Assembly: GCA_018399255.1 (NCBI GenBank)
Contig: JAGYPA010000029.1
Location: 1-43,406 of the forward strand
Length of the DNA stretch: 43,406 nt
Direction: 5' to 3'
Source of the DNA: Spirochaetales bacterium
GTDB lineage: Bacteria; Spirochaetota; Spirochaetia; JABMQR01
Position 1 is the first letter of the stretch. Each line of letters begins with the position of its first letter. Under the pieces are notes generated by a model, which was given only the letters and a program-made list of their open reading frames with translations, was not told the DNA's origin and ran no database searches. The position numbers and the translations under genes were made by a program. Shown piece after piece: positions 1-8,173 of the stretch.

Positions 1-264
1 GTCCTGATCCGGTTAAAGCAAAGGTTAATAGTATTTTAGGATGTTTTATCATAGTGTTATTCTTATGTTCTCCTTTAAATGTTATTCCAGGTTATCTCGT
101 GCTGCATTTCAAGAAAAAACAATAGTATCATAGAAAGAGTCTTCTAATAAACTGTTTCTGAGAATTGTTTATTCTGTTACAATACCCCTGTCTGCAATGT
201 TTGATACATTGTATTATATCTGTTGTGAGATCTGAAATTAAATTTTGTCTGGTTGGTTTATACG
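1..264. other. Left-edge intergenic stretch
   Basis: AT-rich sequence with no convincing gene. It precedes the exporter gene. A TACAAT box at 178-183 could be a -10 element, with TTTCTG at 155-160 as a very poor -35, so I do not call a promoter. No repeat or terminator was seen. Confidence 0.4.
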
Positions 265-2625
265 ATGCATGTTTATCAAAGAATTATAAAGTTTTCACTG
301 AACTATTCATACCCTGTGGTTATAACCACAATAATCCTGTCCCTTCTTATGCTTTTTTTTGCCTTGCAGATAGAACTTAATCCGGATGTCAACACTCTTT
401 TGCCAAAAGACGATCCCAGCAACATGAATTTTAATTACTATAATAACAATGGTGAATTTACTGACAATTTCATGTTTCTTCTGGAAGGTGAGGATTTATA
501 TACACCTGAGAACCTTGCTGTCATCTATTCAGTTGTCGAAAAAATAGAAGCTTTTGATAATATAACAACTGGTGTTCATCCATTCTCTTTTATCACTGCG
601 GAAAAAAAAGGGACGAGACTGGCTTTAACCCCGATTGCAGTCGTTGAATCGGTACAGAATTGGACTCAGGATGAAGCTGATCAATTCAAGAGGCGTCTCC
701 TGGCAGATGACATAGCCCGGAACCTGATCGTTTCTGAAGACGGCAATGCCATATTGTTTTTCTTTCCTGCCTACCTGCTGCCGGATGAAAACCAGCAGCA
801 AATAAAGGATCTGGCCGAGATTCTTAAACCCCTGGAAGAGTTCGGCAGGGTTTCGATGAACGGCGGACTCTTCTTTACTGATCGGGTTCTCTACTATCTG
901 CAAAGTGACCTCATTTTGCTGTTAGCCTTCTGTTTCATCATTATAATGATCATTTACTATTTGAGCTTTAAAGCCAAGCGGGCGATTTTTCTACCGATGT
1001 CAGTAGTAGTATTTGGGACTATCTGGTCTCTGGCCATAGTGGCCATTCTCGGGTTTGAACTTACCATAATCAATATTATCACACCCGCCCTGATTTTAAC
1101 GCTCGGCAGCTCCTACAGTATTCACTTTCTTTCTGACTACTACAGGACGCATCCCAAAAAACTTGAAAAAAACGATAAGGAGTGGATTCTCGATGTTGTT
1201 TCGCACGTCAGCAAAACCATCGTTATTGCCGGTCTCACGACGATAGCGGGCTTTCTCAGTCTGCTCGTTACCCGGATTCCTGAATTCAGGCAATTTGGCA
1301 TATCGACGTCTATCGGGATTCTGTTTTGTGTCGTTCTGACTCTTGTATACCTGCCTGCCATACTGAATATTCTTCCCAATCCTTCAATAACCTACTACAA
1401 CATGGTAGTAGGCGGGAAACTGTCGAGTTTCATTAAACGAATGGCCAAAGTGGTAATCAGTAAATGGTACATTTTTCTTATTATATTCGCGGCTGCTGTC
1501 GGCGGTTTTATCTATTCATATCCGAGAGTATCTTTCGAAACCAGCTATGTTAAATATTATCCGAAAAACGAAGCGGCCATTACAAATCTTAAAAGGGCAG
1601 TCAGCCAGATTGGCGGAGTAGACGCCATAAACATCACAATAAACGCCCCTGAGGGTTCCGACAGATATTTTATAAATACCGATGTCATTAAACAGATAGA
1701 TCTGTTCGAATCAACATTTATTGATGAGACTGAGGAGATTTCCCATACCCTCTCCTTTGTGAAGTATCTCAAATTTTTTAACAAGCTCATGACAGGGGCG
1801 GCGGAGGTTCCCGATACGCCCGGACTGGTCATGCTCTTAGCCCGCTATTTCGGGCTGATCTCCGACTACAGTGTCGGGAATAACGATCTGGAAATGCTGC
1901 TTTCCGAGGATTCAAACAGTCTCACCATTTCGTTCAGATATGCGAATCCTGACCGGTCTACCCTTGCAGAAATAAGTGTTTCAGAAAGGGTTATTGAGTC
2001 GTTGGAAAGAAATGCCGAGAAGCTTATTCCCGAAGAGTGCAGCTATGTGGTCTGGGGTCAGGTCAACCGGATGATCTCCCTTAGCGGTTTAATTGAAAAA
2101 GATCAGAGAGATTCTACGCTCCTTTCTCTTCTTATCGTCCTGATTATTGCCTGGATAACCTTTAAGTCGTTCAAGTACGGTTTTCTAGCCTTGCTGCCGA
2201 TTTTGTTCGGAATCATGACAAACTATATCTTTATGTATATATTCAATATTCCTTTTGATACGGTTACCATAGCCTTTGCCAGCATAACAGTCGGGGTGGG
2301 GATTGATGATGCCGTACACTTTATCCTGCGTTTCAAGAGTCTCTATTTTTACCGGTCCGGCAGCCTTAAGCCGGCAGTAAAGAGAACTATAGAAGTTACC
2401 GGGCGCCCGATTATCCTTACTACCGTTTCTATTATCGGCGGGCTGCTGGTTTTGACATTGGCCAGCTTTGTCCCGATCCGCTATTTCGGGGTGCTTATAT
2501 CGATTGCCCTGCTCAATACGCTTCTTGCTACACTGTTCATACTGCCTTCAGCCCTGATCCTGTGGATTGGAACCGAGCGGCTGATCATGAAAAAACGCCT
2601 GAAGCGAAAGGAGCTTCAGCATTGA
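265..2625 (+). CDS. MMPL/RND-superfamily membrane exporter
   Basis: The protein is about 786 residues in two similar halves. Each half has one membrane helix, a large extracytoplasmic domain (about residues 40-210 and 430-625), then five clustered helices. The second cluster carries VGVGIDDAVHFILRF, a typical RND/MMPL TM4 motif with acidic residues, and the first has the parallel LGSSYSIHFLSDYYR. Members of this group export lipids or other hydrophobic molecules using the proton gradient; the substrate here is unknown. I chose ATG 265; a TTG at 253 is in frame, and neither has a clear ribosome binding site. The 3' end carries the -35 box of the downstream mscS promoter. Family call is firm; function beyond that is not. 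Confidence 0.9.
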   Translation: MHVYQRIIKFSLNYSYPVVITTIILSLLMLFFALQIELNPDVNTLLPKDDPSNMNFNYYNNNGEFTDNFMFLLEGEDLYTPENLAVIYSVVEKIEAFDNITTGVHPFSFITAEKKGTRLALTPIAVVESVQNWTQDEADQFKRRLLADDIARNLIVSEDGNAILFFFPAYLLPDENQQQIKDLAEILKPLEEFGRVSMNGGLFFTDRVLYYLQSDLILLLAFCFIIIMIIYYLSFKAKRAIFLPMSVVVFGTIWSLAIVAILGFELTIINIITPALILTLGSSYSIHFLSDYYRTHPKKLEKNDKEWILDVVSHVSKTIVIAGLTTIAGFLSLLVTRIPEFRQFGISTSIGILFCVVLTLVYLPAILNILPNPSITYYNMVVGGKLSSFIKRMAKVVISKWYIFLIIFAAAVGGFIYSYPRVSFETSYVKYYPKNEAAITNLKRAVSQIGGVDAINITINAPEGSDRYFINTDVIKQIDLFESTFIDETEEISHTLSFVKYLKFFNKLMTGAAEVPDTPGLVMLLARYFGLISDYSVGNNDLEMLLSEDSNSLTISFRYANPDRSTLAEISVSERVIESLERNAEKLIPEECSYVVWGQVNRMISLSGLIEKDQRDSTLLSLLIVLIIAWITFKSFKYGFLALLPILFGIMTNYIFMYIFNIPFDTVTIAFASITVGVGIDDAVHFILRFKSLYFYRSGSLKPAVKRTIEVTGRPIILTTVSIIGGLLVLTLASFVPIRYFGVLISIALLNTLLATLFILPSALILWIGTERLIMKKRLKRKELQH

Positions 2626-2650
2626 ATATGTGTACATCTTGTTGTAGAAT
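2622..2650 (+). promoter_or_regulatory. mscS promoter, leaderless arrangement
   Basis: TTGAAT (2622-2627), 17-bp spacer, TAGAAT (2645-2650). The ATG of mscS begins at 2657, six bases after the -10 box, so the transcript would start at or next to the A of the ATG. The -35 box overlaps the TGA stop of the preceding gene. Confidence 0.65.
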
Positions 2651-2656
2651 AACAGT

Positions 2657-3808
2657 ATGAATAAAGAATTTCTGGCACAGGTCTATTTAGGGAATACTGT
2701 TGGGGACTACATCAGGTTTTTGCTTATAACCGTATCAGGGACCCTGTTTCTTCTTATAATCGGTATCATTCTCAAGCGGAGAATAAAGAAATTAGACGAT
2801 CGCAAAGAAGCAGCGGCCTCTGCGGCCGTTGAGAGGGCGGCAGCTGGAGATGGGAATCTGGATACAGGTAAACCGCATAAGCGCGACTTCTCGGGTACCC
2901 TTCTGCGCTTCTTCCATAAAATTGTTCTGCCCCTGCTGTTCCTTGGCGTCCTGGCTGTCGGGCTGTCCCAGCTTTCATTCCAGAATTCGGTTATGACCAT
3001 AGTTAACGGGGTCTTTACGGCGATAATAACGGTCATTATTATTCGGACAATCAATAAGAGCATCGAAATAAGCTTCACGAAGTACTTCTCCCGTGAATCA
3101 CTTAACAGCCACGAAAGAAACCTCAAACCCCTTCTGGTTCTGGTAAAGTTCATTATGTGGATTGTGGGGCTGATTTTTCTTCTTGCAAACCTCGGATTTG
3201 ATGTTTCTGCCGCTGTTGCCGGACTTGGAGTTTCCGGTATTGCTGTTGCAATTGCCGCTCAGGGTATTCTCGGTGATCTGTTTAATTATTTTGTCATTCT
3301 TTTTGATAAGCCCTTCGAGCTCGGTGATTTCATCATTTTTGATGACAAGCTGGGTGTTGTCGAAAAGATCGGTATTAAAACCACCCATATACGAACATTG
3401 CAGGGTGAGGTGCTGGTTGTGGCCAACTCTGACCTTGCCAGCGCGCGGCTGCACAATTTCAAGAAAATGCAGCGGAGACGTGTGGTCCTGCAGATCGGTA
3501 CTACCTATCAGACCAGCCTGGAGCATGTAAAAGCTGCTCCCGGAATAATCCGGGAGATCATTGAGACTGTTGTCTCTTTTCCGGGGGTGATATGCGACAG
3601 ATCTCATTTTAAGGGTTTTGGTGCCTACTCCCTCGACTTTGAGACAGTGTACTATGTTCCTTCCCCGGACTATCCAGTCTACATGGATGTGCAGCAGGAG
3701 ATAAATCAGCGTATTTATGCCGCCTTTGAGGAGCGGGGAATAGAATTCGCCTATCCGACGCAAACTCTTTTTGTGAAAAAAAACCCGGATGGACAGATCA
3801 TTCAATAA
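2657..3808 (+). CDS. mscS: MscS-family mechanosensitive channel
   Basis: 383 residues. An N-terminal membrane helix (about 15-40), a Lys/Arg- and Ala-rich linker, then two or three helices lead to the pore helix VAGLGVSGIAVAIAAQ, rich in Gly and Ala as in MscS TM3. The beta domain follows (NYFVILFDKPFELGDFI, then KTTHIRTLQGEVLVVANSDL). The family opens under membrane tension to release solutes during hypo-osmotic shock. The gene is 31 bases past the exporter gene but has its own promoter. No Shine-Dalgarno sequence precedes ATG 2657, and I infer a leaderless mRNA. Confidence 0.93.
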   Translation: MNKEFLAQVYLGNTVGDYIRFLLITVSGTLFLLIIGIILKRRIKKLDDRKEAAASAAVERAAAGDGNLDTGKPHKRDFSGTLLRFFHKIVLPLLFLGVLAVGLSQLSFQNSVMTIVNGVFTAIITVIIIRTINKSIEISFTKYFSRESLNSHERNLKPLLVLVKFIMWIVGLIFLLANLGFDVSAAVAGLGVSGIAVAIAAQGILGDLFNYFVILFDKPFELGDFIIFDDKLGVVEKIGIKTTHIRTLQGEVLVVANSDLASARLHNFKKMQRRRVVLQIGTTYQTSLEHVKAAPGIIREIIETVVSFPGVICDRSHFKGFGAYSLDFETVYYVPSPDYPVYMDVQQEINQRIYAAFEERGIEFAYPTQTLFVKKNPDGQIIQ

Positions 3809-3831
3809 TGAACAAATTTTTTCGAAAGAAG

Positions 3832-4269
3832 CTACATGCCTCCCTCGATATAGTGCTGAAGCTGGTCAATAAGAATATCCTTGTCTTCCATGACCGTTTT
3901 CACAACATCTCCAATGGAAATAATGCCGACCATTTTACCGTCAGTAATAACCGGCAGGTGACGGACGCGCTTGTCAGTCATTAAAAGCATGCAGTCATTG
4001 ATTACCTGTTCAGGGGAGATGCAGATAACACGGGTGGTCATGATATCCCCTACGGGACAGTCAAGGCAAAGCCGGCTGTCTTTGGCACATGCCCGGGTAA
4101 AATCTCTTTCGGAAAAAATACCGGCAATAGATCCGTCTTCGTTGAGCACCGGAATCGCTCCGATGTTTTTCTCCGTAAGCAGGTCCAATGCTGTTTGAAC
4201 CGATGCGCTTGGTGATACCGACCAGATACTGCCGTTTTTAGAACCGATTACATCTTTAACAAGAATCAT
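3832..4269 (-). CDS. Two-CBS-domain protein
   Basis: 145 residues made almost entirely of a CBS pair. The first domain spans about residues 8-65 (AIPVLNEDGSIAGIFSERD), the second about 75-130 (RVRHLPVITDGKMVGIISIGDVV). CBS pairs bind adenine nucleotides and act as energy or ligand sensors; there is no attached effector domain, so it probably acts by binding a partner. A CLDC pair in the linker is unusual. The start is fixed by AAGGAGGG four to five bases before the ATG. It converges on mscS with a 23-base gap and no visible terminator. Confidence 0.9.
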   Translation of the reverse strand: MILVKDVIGSKNGSIWSVSPSASVQTALDLLTEKNIGAIPVLNEDGSIAGIFSERDFTRACAKDSRLCLDCPVGDIMTTRVICISPEQVINDCMLLMTDKRVRHLPVITDGKMVGIISIGDVVKTVMEDKDILIDQLQHYIEGGM

Positions 4270-4398
4270 GACTCCCTCCTTGGTTGTATATAGACCATAA
4301 ATTCACGAAAAGGCTGGATTCTGAACTAGTTGGATCGAAGTAAAAGAAAACAGAAGAGCTCCAGCTGCTGCCTTTATGATAAAGGCATATAGGGGTGA

Positions 4399-4427
4399 TT
4401 GCAAGCAGTATCTTTTGTAACTATAAT
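4399..4427 (+). promoter_or_regulatory. Promoter for the outer-membrane protein gene
   Basis: TTGCAA (4399-4404), 17-bp spacer, TATAAT (4422-4427), a near-consensus promoter. Predicted start is about 4434, giving a leader of roughly 105 bases that holds a perfect inverted repeat. Confidence 0.65.
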
Positions 4428-4451
4428 GATTCAGGATAGTTGTACAGTAAG

Positions 4452-4476
4452 TTGCCATTAATGAAATTAATGGCAA
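4452..4476. repeat. Perfect inverted repeat in the 5' leader
   Basis: TTGCCATTAAT, three-base loop GAA, ATTAATGGCAA: 11 matched pairs. It lies about 20 bases past the predicted transcription start, where it could be a repressor operator or an mRNA hairpin. Confidence 0.7.
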
Positions 4477-4539
4477 TGAATGATGAGAGCAGGATTCCAG
4501 TTAAAATAATAATCATTACAAGGAAATTTCGAACAGTAT

Positions 4540-5712
4540 ATGGACAACTCAAGAAAACTCACGCAAACTAACCGAAAGAAGCTAATGCCAGTTATAACGT
4601 CCCTGGTGATTGCACTTTTCCTGCTGGCATCAGTACAGCTGTTCTCGGCTCATCTCCCACAGACTACTTGTGATGGGGATGCCCGGGTTCTCGGATTGGG
4701 CGGAGCAGTAACTGGCAGTGCTGCGAACACCAATATGCATAGCATGAATCCTGCCGCACTTTTCTTTCTGCCCGAAGCCCGGCTTCATGTGGGAATCGAT
4801 TATCTCGATTCTTTCCCGCTTGATGTTGATTTCGGCGACGGTCTCGTGAGCTTTATTCAAGACCCTTCTGTATCCTACAACATTCACTATACAGCCAACG
4901 GCTGGTCCTTCGGGGTTTTTTCAGATTACTGTATCGATAATAGGGGGCCGATCGGAGATGATCTCATGGTTGACGTGGAAAGAACCAACGGCATGGAAGT
5001 CGGATTTTCTTTCGGAATCGGACCCCTTGCAGTAGGTGCTGACCTGAGGGCAGCAAAAAAATCTGCTCTCTATCAACGTCGTATTCAGGACAGCGGGGAT
5101 TTGGTTATGATTGCGACAGATTTACTCCAGGAGATTTTTTTAGCCGAATATATTCCTCAGGGTGAGGAATCCTTTGAAATGGGCCTTGGCTTAATGATGG
5201 ATTACGGCTCCTTTGCTTTAGGGGCTTACAGTGAGAAATTTGTCGATTTTTTTGATGATACAGCCAGCGGGGTGTCAATTGATCCAGAAAGAATTCTGGC
5301 TGGCCTTGATGTTGGAATAAGCCTCTCAACAGACCCGTTTACCGGCTTTGGAAACTTGCGGCTGGTGCGCTTACTTGCCGCGCTGGATGTGCATAATCTC
5401 GGAGATGCAGGAAACCGTACTGTTAATGCTGGTATGGAAGGCAGTTTAATGCTGACAAACAGGCTCTCGTTATCAGTTCAGCTGGGGTATTATAAAGCGC
5501 TGCCGGACTTCGAGGATGTTCTGTCGATTTTGGAAATTGAGGATGGTTTTTTTACGGCCGGGGTCTCTGCCGACCTTATTTTCATGACGGTCAATACCGC
5601 GCTTGTGGTACCGGGTAATGTTCTCACCGCCGTGTTTGATAATGCCTTGTCAACCTTCGCCGCTGCAGGAGACCGCGTTTCTGGAAAGGTTTCACTCGGG
5701 TTCTTTCTGTAG
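4540..5712 (+). CDS. Outer-membrane beta-barrel protein, FadL/UPF0164-like
   Basis: 390 residues. Positive N-terminus, then a hydrophobic signal segment (residues about 17-36, ending ASVQLFSA), so it is exported. Residues about 52-75 contain GLGGAVTGSAANTN followed by SMNPAAL, which resembles the conserved NPA segment near the N-terminus of FadL-type and UPF0164/PorV-like barrels. The rest alternates polar and hydrophobic residues as in beta strands and ends SLGFFL. Likely a spirochaete outer-membrane transporter or porin; the substrate is unknown. ATG 4540 has an AAGGA 15 bases upstream, rather far; ATG 4585 is an alternative that would shorten the signal. The last 21 bases overlap the converging TrpR-like gene. 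Confidence 0.8.
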   Translation: MDNSRKLTQTNRKKLMPVITSLVIALFLLASVQLFSAHLPQTTCDGDARVLGLGGAVTGSAANTNMHSMNPAALFFLPEARLHVGIDYLDSFPLDVDFGDGLVSFIQDPSVSYNIHYTANGWSFGVFSDYCIDNRGPIGDDLMVDVERTNGMEVGFSFGIGPLAVGADLRAAKKSALYQRRIQDSGDLVMIATDLLQEIFLAEYIPQGEESFEMGLGLMMDYGSFALGAYSEKFVDFFDDTASGVSIDPERILAGLDVGISLSTDPFTGFGNLRLVRLLAALDVHNLGDAGNRTVNAGMEGSLMLTNRLSLSVQLGYYKALPDFEDVLSILEIEDGFFTAGVSADLIFMTVNTALVVPGNVLTAVFDNALSTFAAAGDRVSGKVSLGFFL

Positions 5713-5970
5713 ATCGGCTATAAGGCGTTTGCACATGGAGCCTTCCTGCTTGAGAATTTTTGAACCTCGTGTAATCTTGCACAGACTGATTCCCAGATTG
5801 TGGGCAATTTCGCGCTGTGGAATAGCATGATATAAATCTTTCATCAGGCGCCAGCGGAGGGCAAGATCGTACTTTTCCTTGGTTGTAAAAATTTCGGTAA
5901 AGAATTTTTCCATTTCATCCTGAGAATCAATTTTTGACATTATTCCGATGAGCTCCTTCAAATCTTCCAT
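5692..5970 (-). CDS. TrpR-like helix-turn-helix regulator
   Basis: 92 residues, matching the Trp repressor fold. The helix-turn-helix is IPQREIAHNLGISLCKITRGSKILK (about residues 50-74); E. coli TrpR has SQREL..ELG...ATITRGSN at the same place. It lacks the longer N-terminal arm of E. coli TrpR. No trp gene is nearby, so the ligand and targets are open. The start has no good Shine-Dalgarno sequence; GATAGT ends six bases before the ATG, so the mRNA may be leaderless. A tandem 13-bp repeat and a 14-bp palindrome lie just upstream. Confident as a TrpR/YerC-superfamily regulator, less so as a tryptophan sensor. Confidence 0.8.
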   Translation of the reverse strand: MEDLKELIGIMSKIDSQDEMEKFFTEIFTTKEKYDLALRWRLMKDLYHAIPQREIAHNLGISLCKITRGSKILKQEGSMCKRLIADLQKEPE

Positions 5971-5976
5971 AGGTGC

Positions 5977-6004
5977 ACTATCCCCTGTCTCTATCCCCTG
6001 TCTA
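5977..6004 (-). promoter_or_regulatory. Possible promoter of the TrpR-like gene
   Basis: On the minus strand, TAGACA (6004-5999), 16-bp spacer, GATAGT (5982-5977), then six bases to the ATG. Both boxes lie within the tandem 13-bp repeat. The -10 box is imperfect, so this is tentative. Confidence 0.4.
5978..6003. repeat. Tandem 13-bp repeat, two perfect copies
   Basis: CTATCCCCTGTCT occurs twice head to tail (5978-5990, 5991-6003) just before the TrpR-like gene. A related CCTGTCTCT occurs near 6046. Confidence 0.85.
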
Positions 6005-6018
6005 TTTTTGGCTCTTGC

Positions 6019-6032
6019 CTGCTTATAAGCAG
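6019..6032. promoter_or_regulatory. 14-bp perfect palindrome, candidate operator
   Basis: CTGCTTATAAGCAG reads the same on both strands. It lies about 50 bp upstream of the TrpR-like gene, beyond its putative -35. Twofold-symmetric sites of this size suit a dimeric regulator; binding by TrpR-like protein is a guess. Confidence 0.5.
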
Positions 6033-6105
6033 TATAGTAATATTGCCTGTCTCTAAATTACTAGTAAAAGAAGCGACTGTAAAGGAGTAATTCTCCCTAT
6101 GAATG

Positions 6106-6132
6106 CCCGATAAACATGTCCCGATAAACATG
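6106..6132. repeat. Tandem 13/14-bp duplication
   Basis: CCCGATAAACATG occurs twice (6106-6118 and 6120-6132), separated by one T, in the intergenic region before the zinc-knuckle gene. Confidence 0.85.
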
Positions 6133-6153
6133 CTTTCCGGCTCTCCAAAGCCC

Positions 6154-6183
6154 TTGACAAACTCCCCCTCTCATCACTATAGT
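6154..6183 (+). promoter_or_regulatory. Promoter for the small zinc-knuckle gene
   Basis: TTGACA (6154-6159, full consensus), 18-bp spacer, TATAGT (6178-6183). It gives a leader of about 95 bases before ATG 6285. Confidence 0.7.
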
Positions 6184-6284
6184 CAGTAAGGAAATACGAA
6201 AGACCAAGAATTTGGCTGCATAATCCGTTCGCTGAAGAGAATTATACTCAGCAGCAGGAATGGATGCTGCCTTAAGGAGACGAT

Positions 6285-6482
6285 ATGGCTAAAGCACATA
6301 GAGGTGCCGGGATACGGGAACTGACCAGCAAGGGGCGGGGAACCTGTCCGCTGTGCAAACGAACTGGAATCAAGCTTATGTATGAACGGGAAGCAAATGC
6401 GAAAAAGATCGCAGTCTGCAAGCAATGCGAAGCAGCTTTGAAGAACGGGCATATGACCGAGGCGCTCAACGCACTGGCGTAA
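6285..6482 (+). CDS. Small basic zinc-knuckle protein, function unknown
   Basis: 65 residues beginning MAKAHRGAGIREL. It carries two Cys pairs, CPLC (about 21-24) and CKQC (about 45-48), spaced like a zinc ribbon, in a Lys/Arg-rich chain. Similar proteins occur in spirochaetes from memory, generally as hypothetical. It is not ribosomal protein bL28 or bL33 by sequence. The size, charge, strong promoter, AAGGAG site and following terminator (a monocistronic, well-expressed unit) would suit a ribosome- or RNA-associated protein, but that is inference. Confidence 0.85.
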   Translation: MAKAHRGAGIRELTSKGRGTCPLCKRTGIKLMYEREANAKKIAVCKQCEAALKNGHMTEALNALA

Positions 6483-6510
6483 GCTTACAGAGAAAGCGGC
6501 GAACGGGTAG

Positions 6511-6539
6511 AGGATCTGTAACGTACAGGTCCTTTTTTT
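6511..6539 (+). terminator. Rho-independent terminator
   Basis: Ten-pair stem (6511-6520 with 6524-6533, one G-U pair), ACG loop, then seven T counting the stem's last base. It ends the single-gene transcript of the zinc-knuckle gene. Confidence 0.92.
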
Positions 6540-6600
6540 CGCGGCAGAGTAAGAATTCACCTGGTCTGCCGCCGTCCTGTTCCGGGGGAGAAGCACTTTG

Positions 6601-8127
6601 ATGGAGGATGACGCAGCAGCAGAATCCATAAATGTTTTTATGGTCGGGATAAAGGGAGCCGGCATGTCATCTCTTGCAGTGCTCCTGCACAGTATTGGCT
6701 TTACTGTATCCGGATCTGACAGCGCAGAATATTTTATTACCCAGGACAATTTAGCCGCTCATGGAATTACTTGGACTGAAAGCTGGGATCCTTCACACAT
6801 TCCTTCCCTGTGCAGTCAGCTTATCCACTCATCAGCCTATGATCCTCAAGCTCATCCGCAGATTTGTGAGGCAAGGAAAAAAAACATTCCAGTATATACT
6901 TACAGTGCTTATACAGGTCGCTTATCGGAGGAATCAGCCTGCAGCTGCTGCGTTTCCGGAACCCATGGAAAAACCACAGCATCCGCCTTTATCGAACAGC
7001 TGCTGACCGTTCTCGAGGTACCGGCCTTTGCTGTCTACGGCTCCTACAGCAGTACTGTTACTGCAGATTCTGCTTCCCGCCACTTCCCGTTATCGGACAA
7101 TCCACTGAAGTCAATGGCGGGAATCATCGAAGCCTGTGAATATAACCGTCATTTTCTGCAGCTGAGTCCCGATGTGCTGGTGGTAACCAACATCGATTTT
7201 GATCATCCCGATACATACAGGGATAAGCACGAAACCCGGAGAGCCTTTGTACAGCTTGCCGGACAAATCTCTGAGTATGGATATCTGGTTTACTGTACAG
7301 ATGACTCGCTAACTGCGTTGGCAGCGGCTGAACTGGCATCCTCAAGACCCGATATCCACCTGATACCCTATGGGGAAACGGCAAATGGAGCCTTTTCAGT
7401 TAACTTTCTTCCCGATGGAGAAGCTGGAACTATTTTCCAGCTGGGATGCTCATCAGAACCAATAGGCCTGCCTGTTCCCGGTCGGCATATTGCCCTGGAT
7501 GCAGCCGGGGCGGCAGCCGCAGCCGCATCAGTACTAGCCTGGAGCAGGGCAATGGATAACAGCGGCAGGGTATTATCCGAAGACGGGGCAGTCTGGGAAC
7601 GCATGTTTCTGCAAGCTGCGAGCAAAATCGCCGAAGCCTGTGCCCGAACCTATCCGTTATTTAGTGGACTTCATCGGCGCAGCGAGATCCTGGGCACCGC
7701 CGGCGAAGTTCTGGTAATGGATGATTATGCCCACCACCCGACAGAAATCAAGGCCATGTTAGTTGGATTGAAGCGGTATTATCCGGAAAAGAGAATCATT
7801 GCAGATTTCATGGCGCATACGTTCAGTAGGACCAGAGCGCTTTTTACCTGGTTTTCTCAAGCATTTTCCGAGGCCGACCATATTATCATTCACCCGGTCT
7901 TCTCCTCGGCCAGGGAACACGGCAGTGATGAGGAAGCAGAAGCGGAAGGACGCAGACTTGCTGAAGCGATTCCCCGAGCCCTTTTTGCGGAGAGTAATCT
8001 GGAAGCAGCCCATCTGGCTTGCCGGATACTCAGACCGGGAGATCTCTTCATATCACTAGGGGCTGGAAGCAATCGGGAGACAGCGGAAACAGTACTGGCA
8101 ATGCTTGCAGCCGGGACAAAAGACTGA
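6601..8127 (+). CDS. murC: UDP-N-acetylmuramate--L-alanine ligase
   Basis: 508 residues. MurC adds L-alanine to UDP-MurNAc in the cytoplasm, the first peptide step of peptidoglycan synthesis. Visible motifs: N-terminal GIKGAGMSSLAVLL (Rossmann-like UDP binding), GTHGKTTASAFI (ATP P-loop), TNIDFDHPDTY (Mur central domain), MDDYAHHPTEIKAML and HTFSRTRALF (C-terminal domain). The DDYAHHP and RTR motifs fit MurC rather than the recycling ligase Mpl. It is about 45 residues longer than E. coli MurC, mostly in loops. GGGGGAG precedes the start; TTG 6598 directly before ATG 6601 is also possible. The 3' end runs close to yicC. Confidence 0.92.
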   Translation: MEDDAAAESINVFMVGIKGAGMSSLAVLLHSIGFTVSGSDSAEYFITQDNLAAHGITWTESWDPSHIPSLCSQLIHSSAYDPQAHPQICEARKKNIPVYTYSAYTGRLSEESACSCCVSGTHGKTTASAFIEQLLTVLEVPAFAVYGSYSSTVTADSASRHFPLSDNPLKSMAGIIEACEYNRHFLQLSPDVLVVTNIDFDHPDTYRDKHETRRAFVQLAGQISEYGYLVYCTDDSLTALAAAELASSRPDIHLIPYGETANGAFSVNFLPDGEAGTIFQLGCSSEPIGLPVPGRHIALDAAGAAAAAASVLAWSRAMDNSGRVLSEDGAVWERMFLQAASKIAEACARTYPLFSGLHRRSEILGTAGEVLVMDDYAHHPTEIKAMLVGLKRYYPEKRIIADFMAHTFSRTRALFTWFSQAFSEADHIIIHPVFSSAREHGSDEEAEAEGRRLAEAIPRALFAESNLEAAHLACRILRPGDLFISLGAGSNRETAETVLAMLAAGTKD

Positions 8128-8173
8128 TAACGTACAGATACTGACAGCATTACTGTTAAGGAGAAGCGAGCGG

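Noticed and set aside
3098..3805. 235-codon open frame antisense to mscS
   Set aside because: Same reason: fully covered by mscS, no recognisable motif or ribosome site.
6082..6113. Four-codon ORF (ATG 6099) after AAAGGAG with a small GGAG/CTCC stem
   Set aside because: Appealing as a leader peptide, but it lies upstream of the predicted promoter for the next gene, so it is probably not on that mRNA.
6285..6482. Ribosomal protein bL28 or bL33
   Set aside because: Size and Cys pairs suggest it, but the sequence (MAKAHRGAGIREL, CPLCKRTGIKLMYE) matches neither family.
6601..8127. Recycling ligase Mpl instead of MurC
   Set aside because: DDYAHHPTEI and HTFSRTRALF fit MurC; the Mpl C-terminal motifs are not seen.
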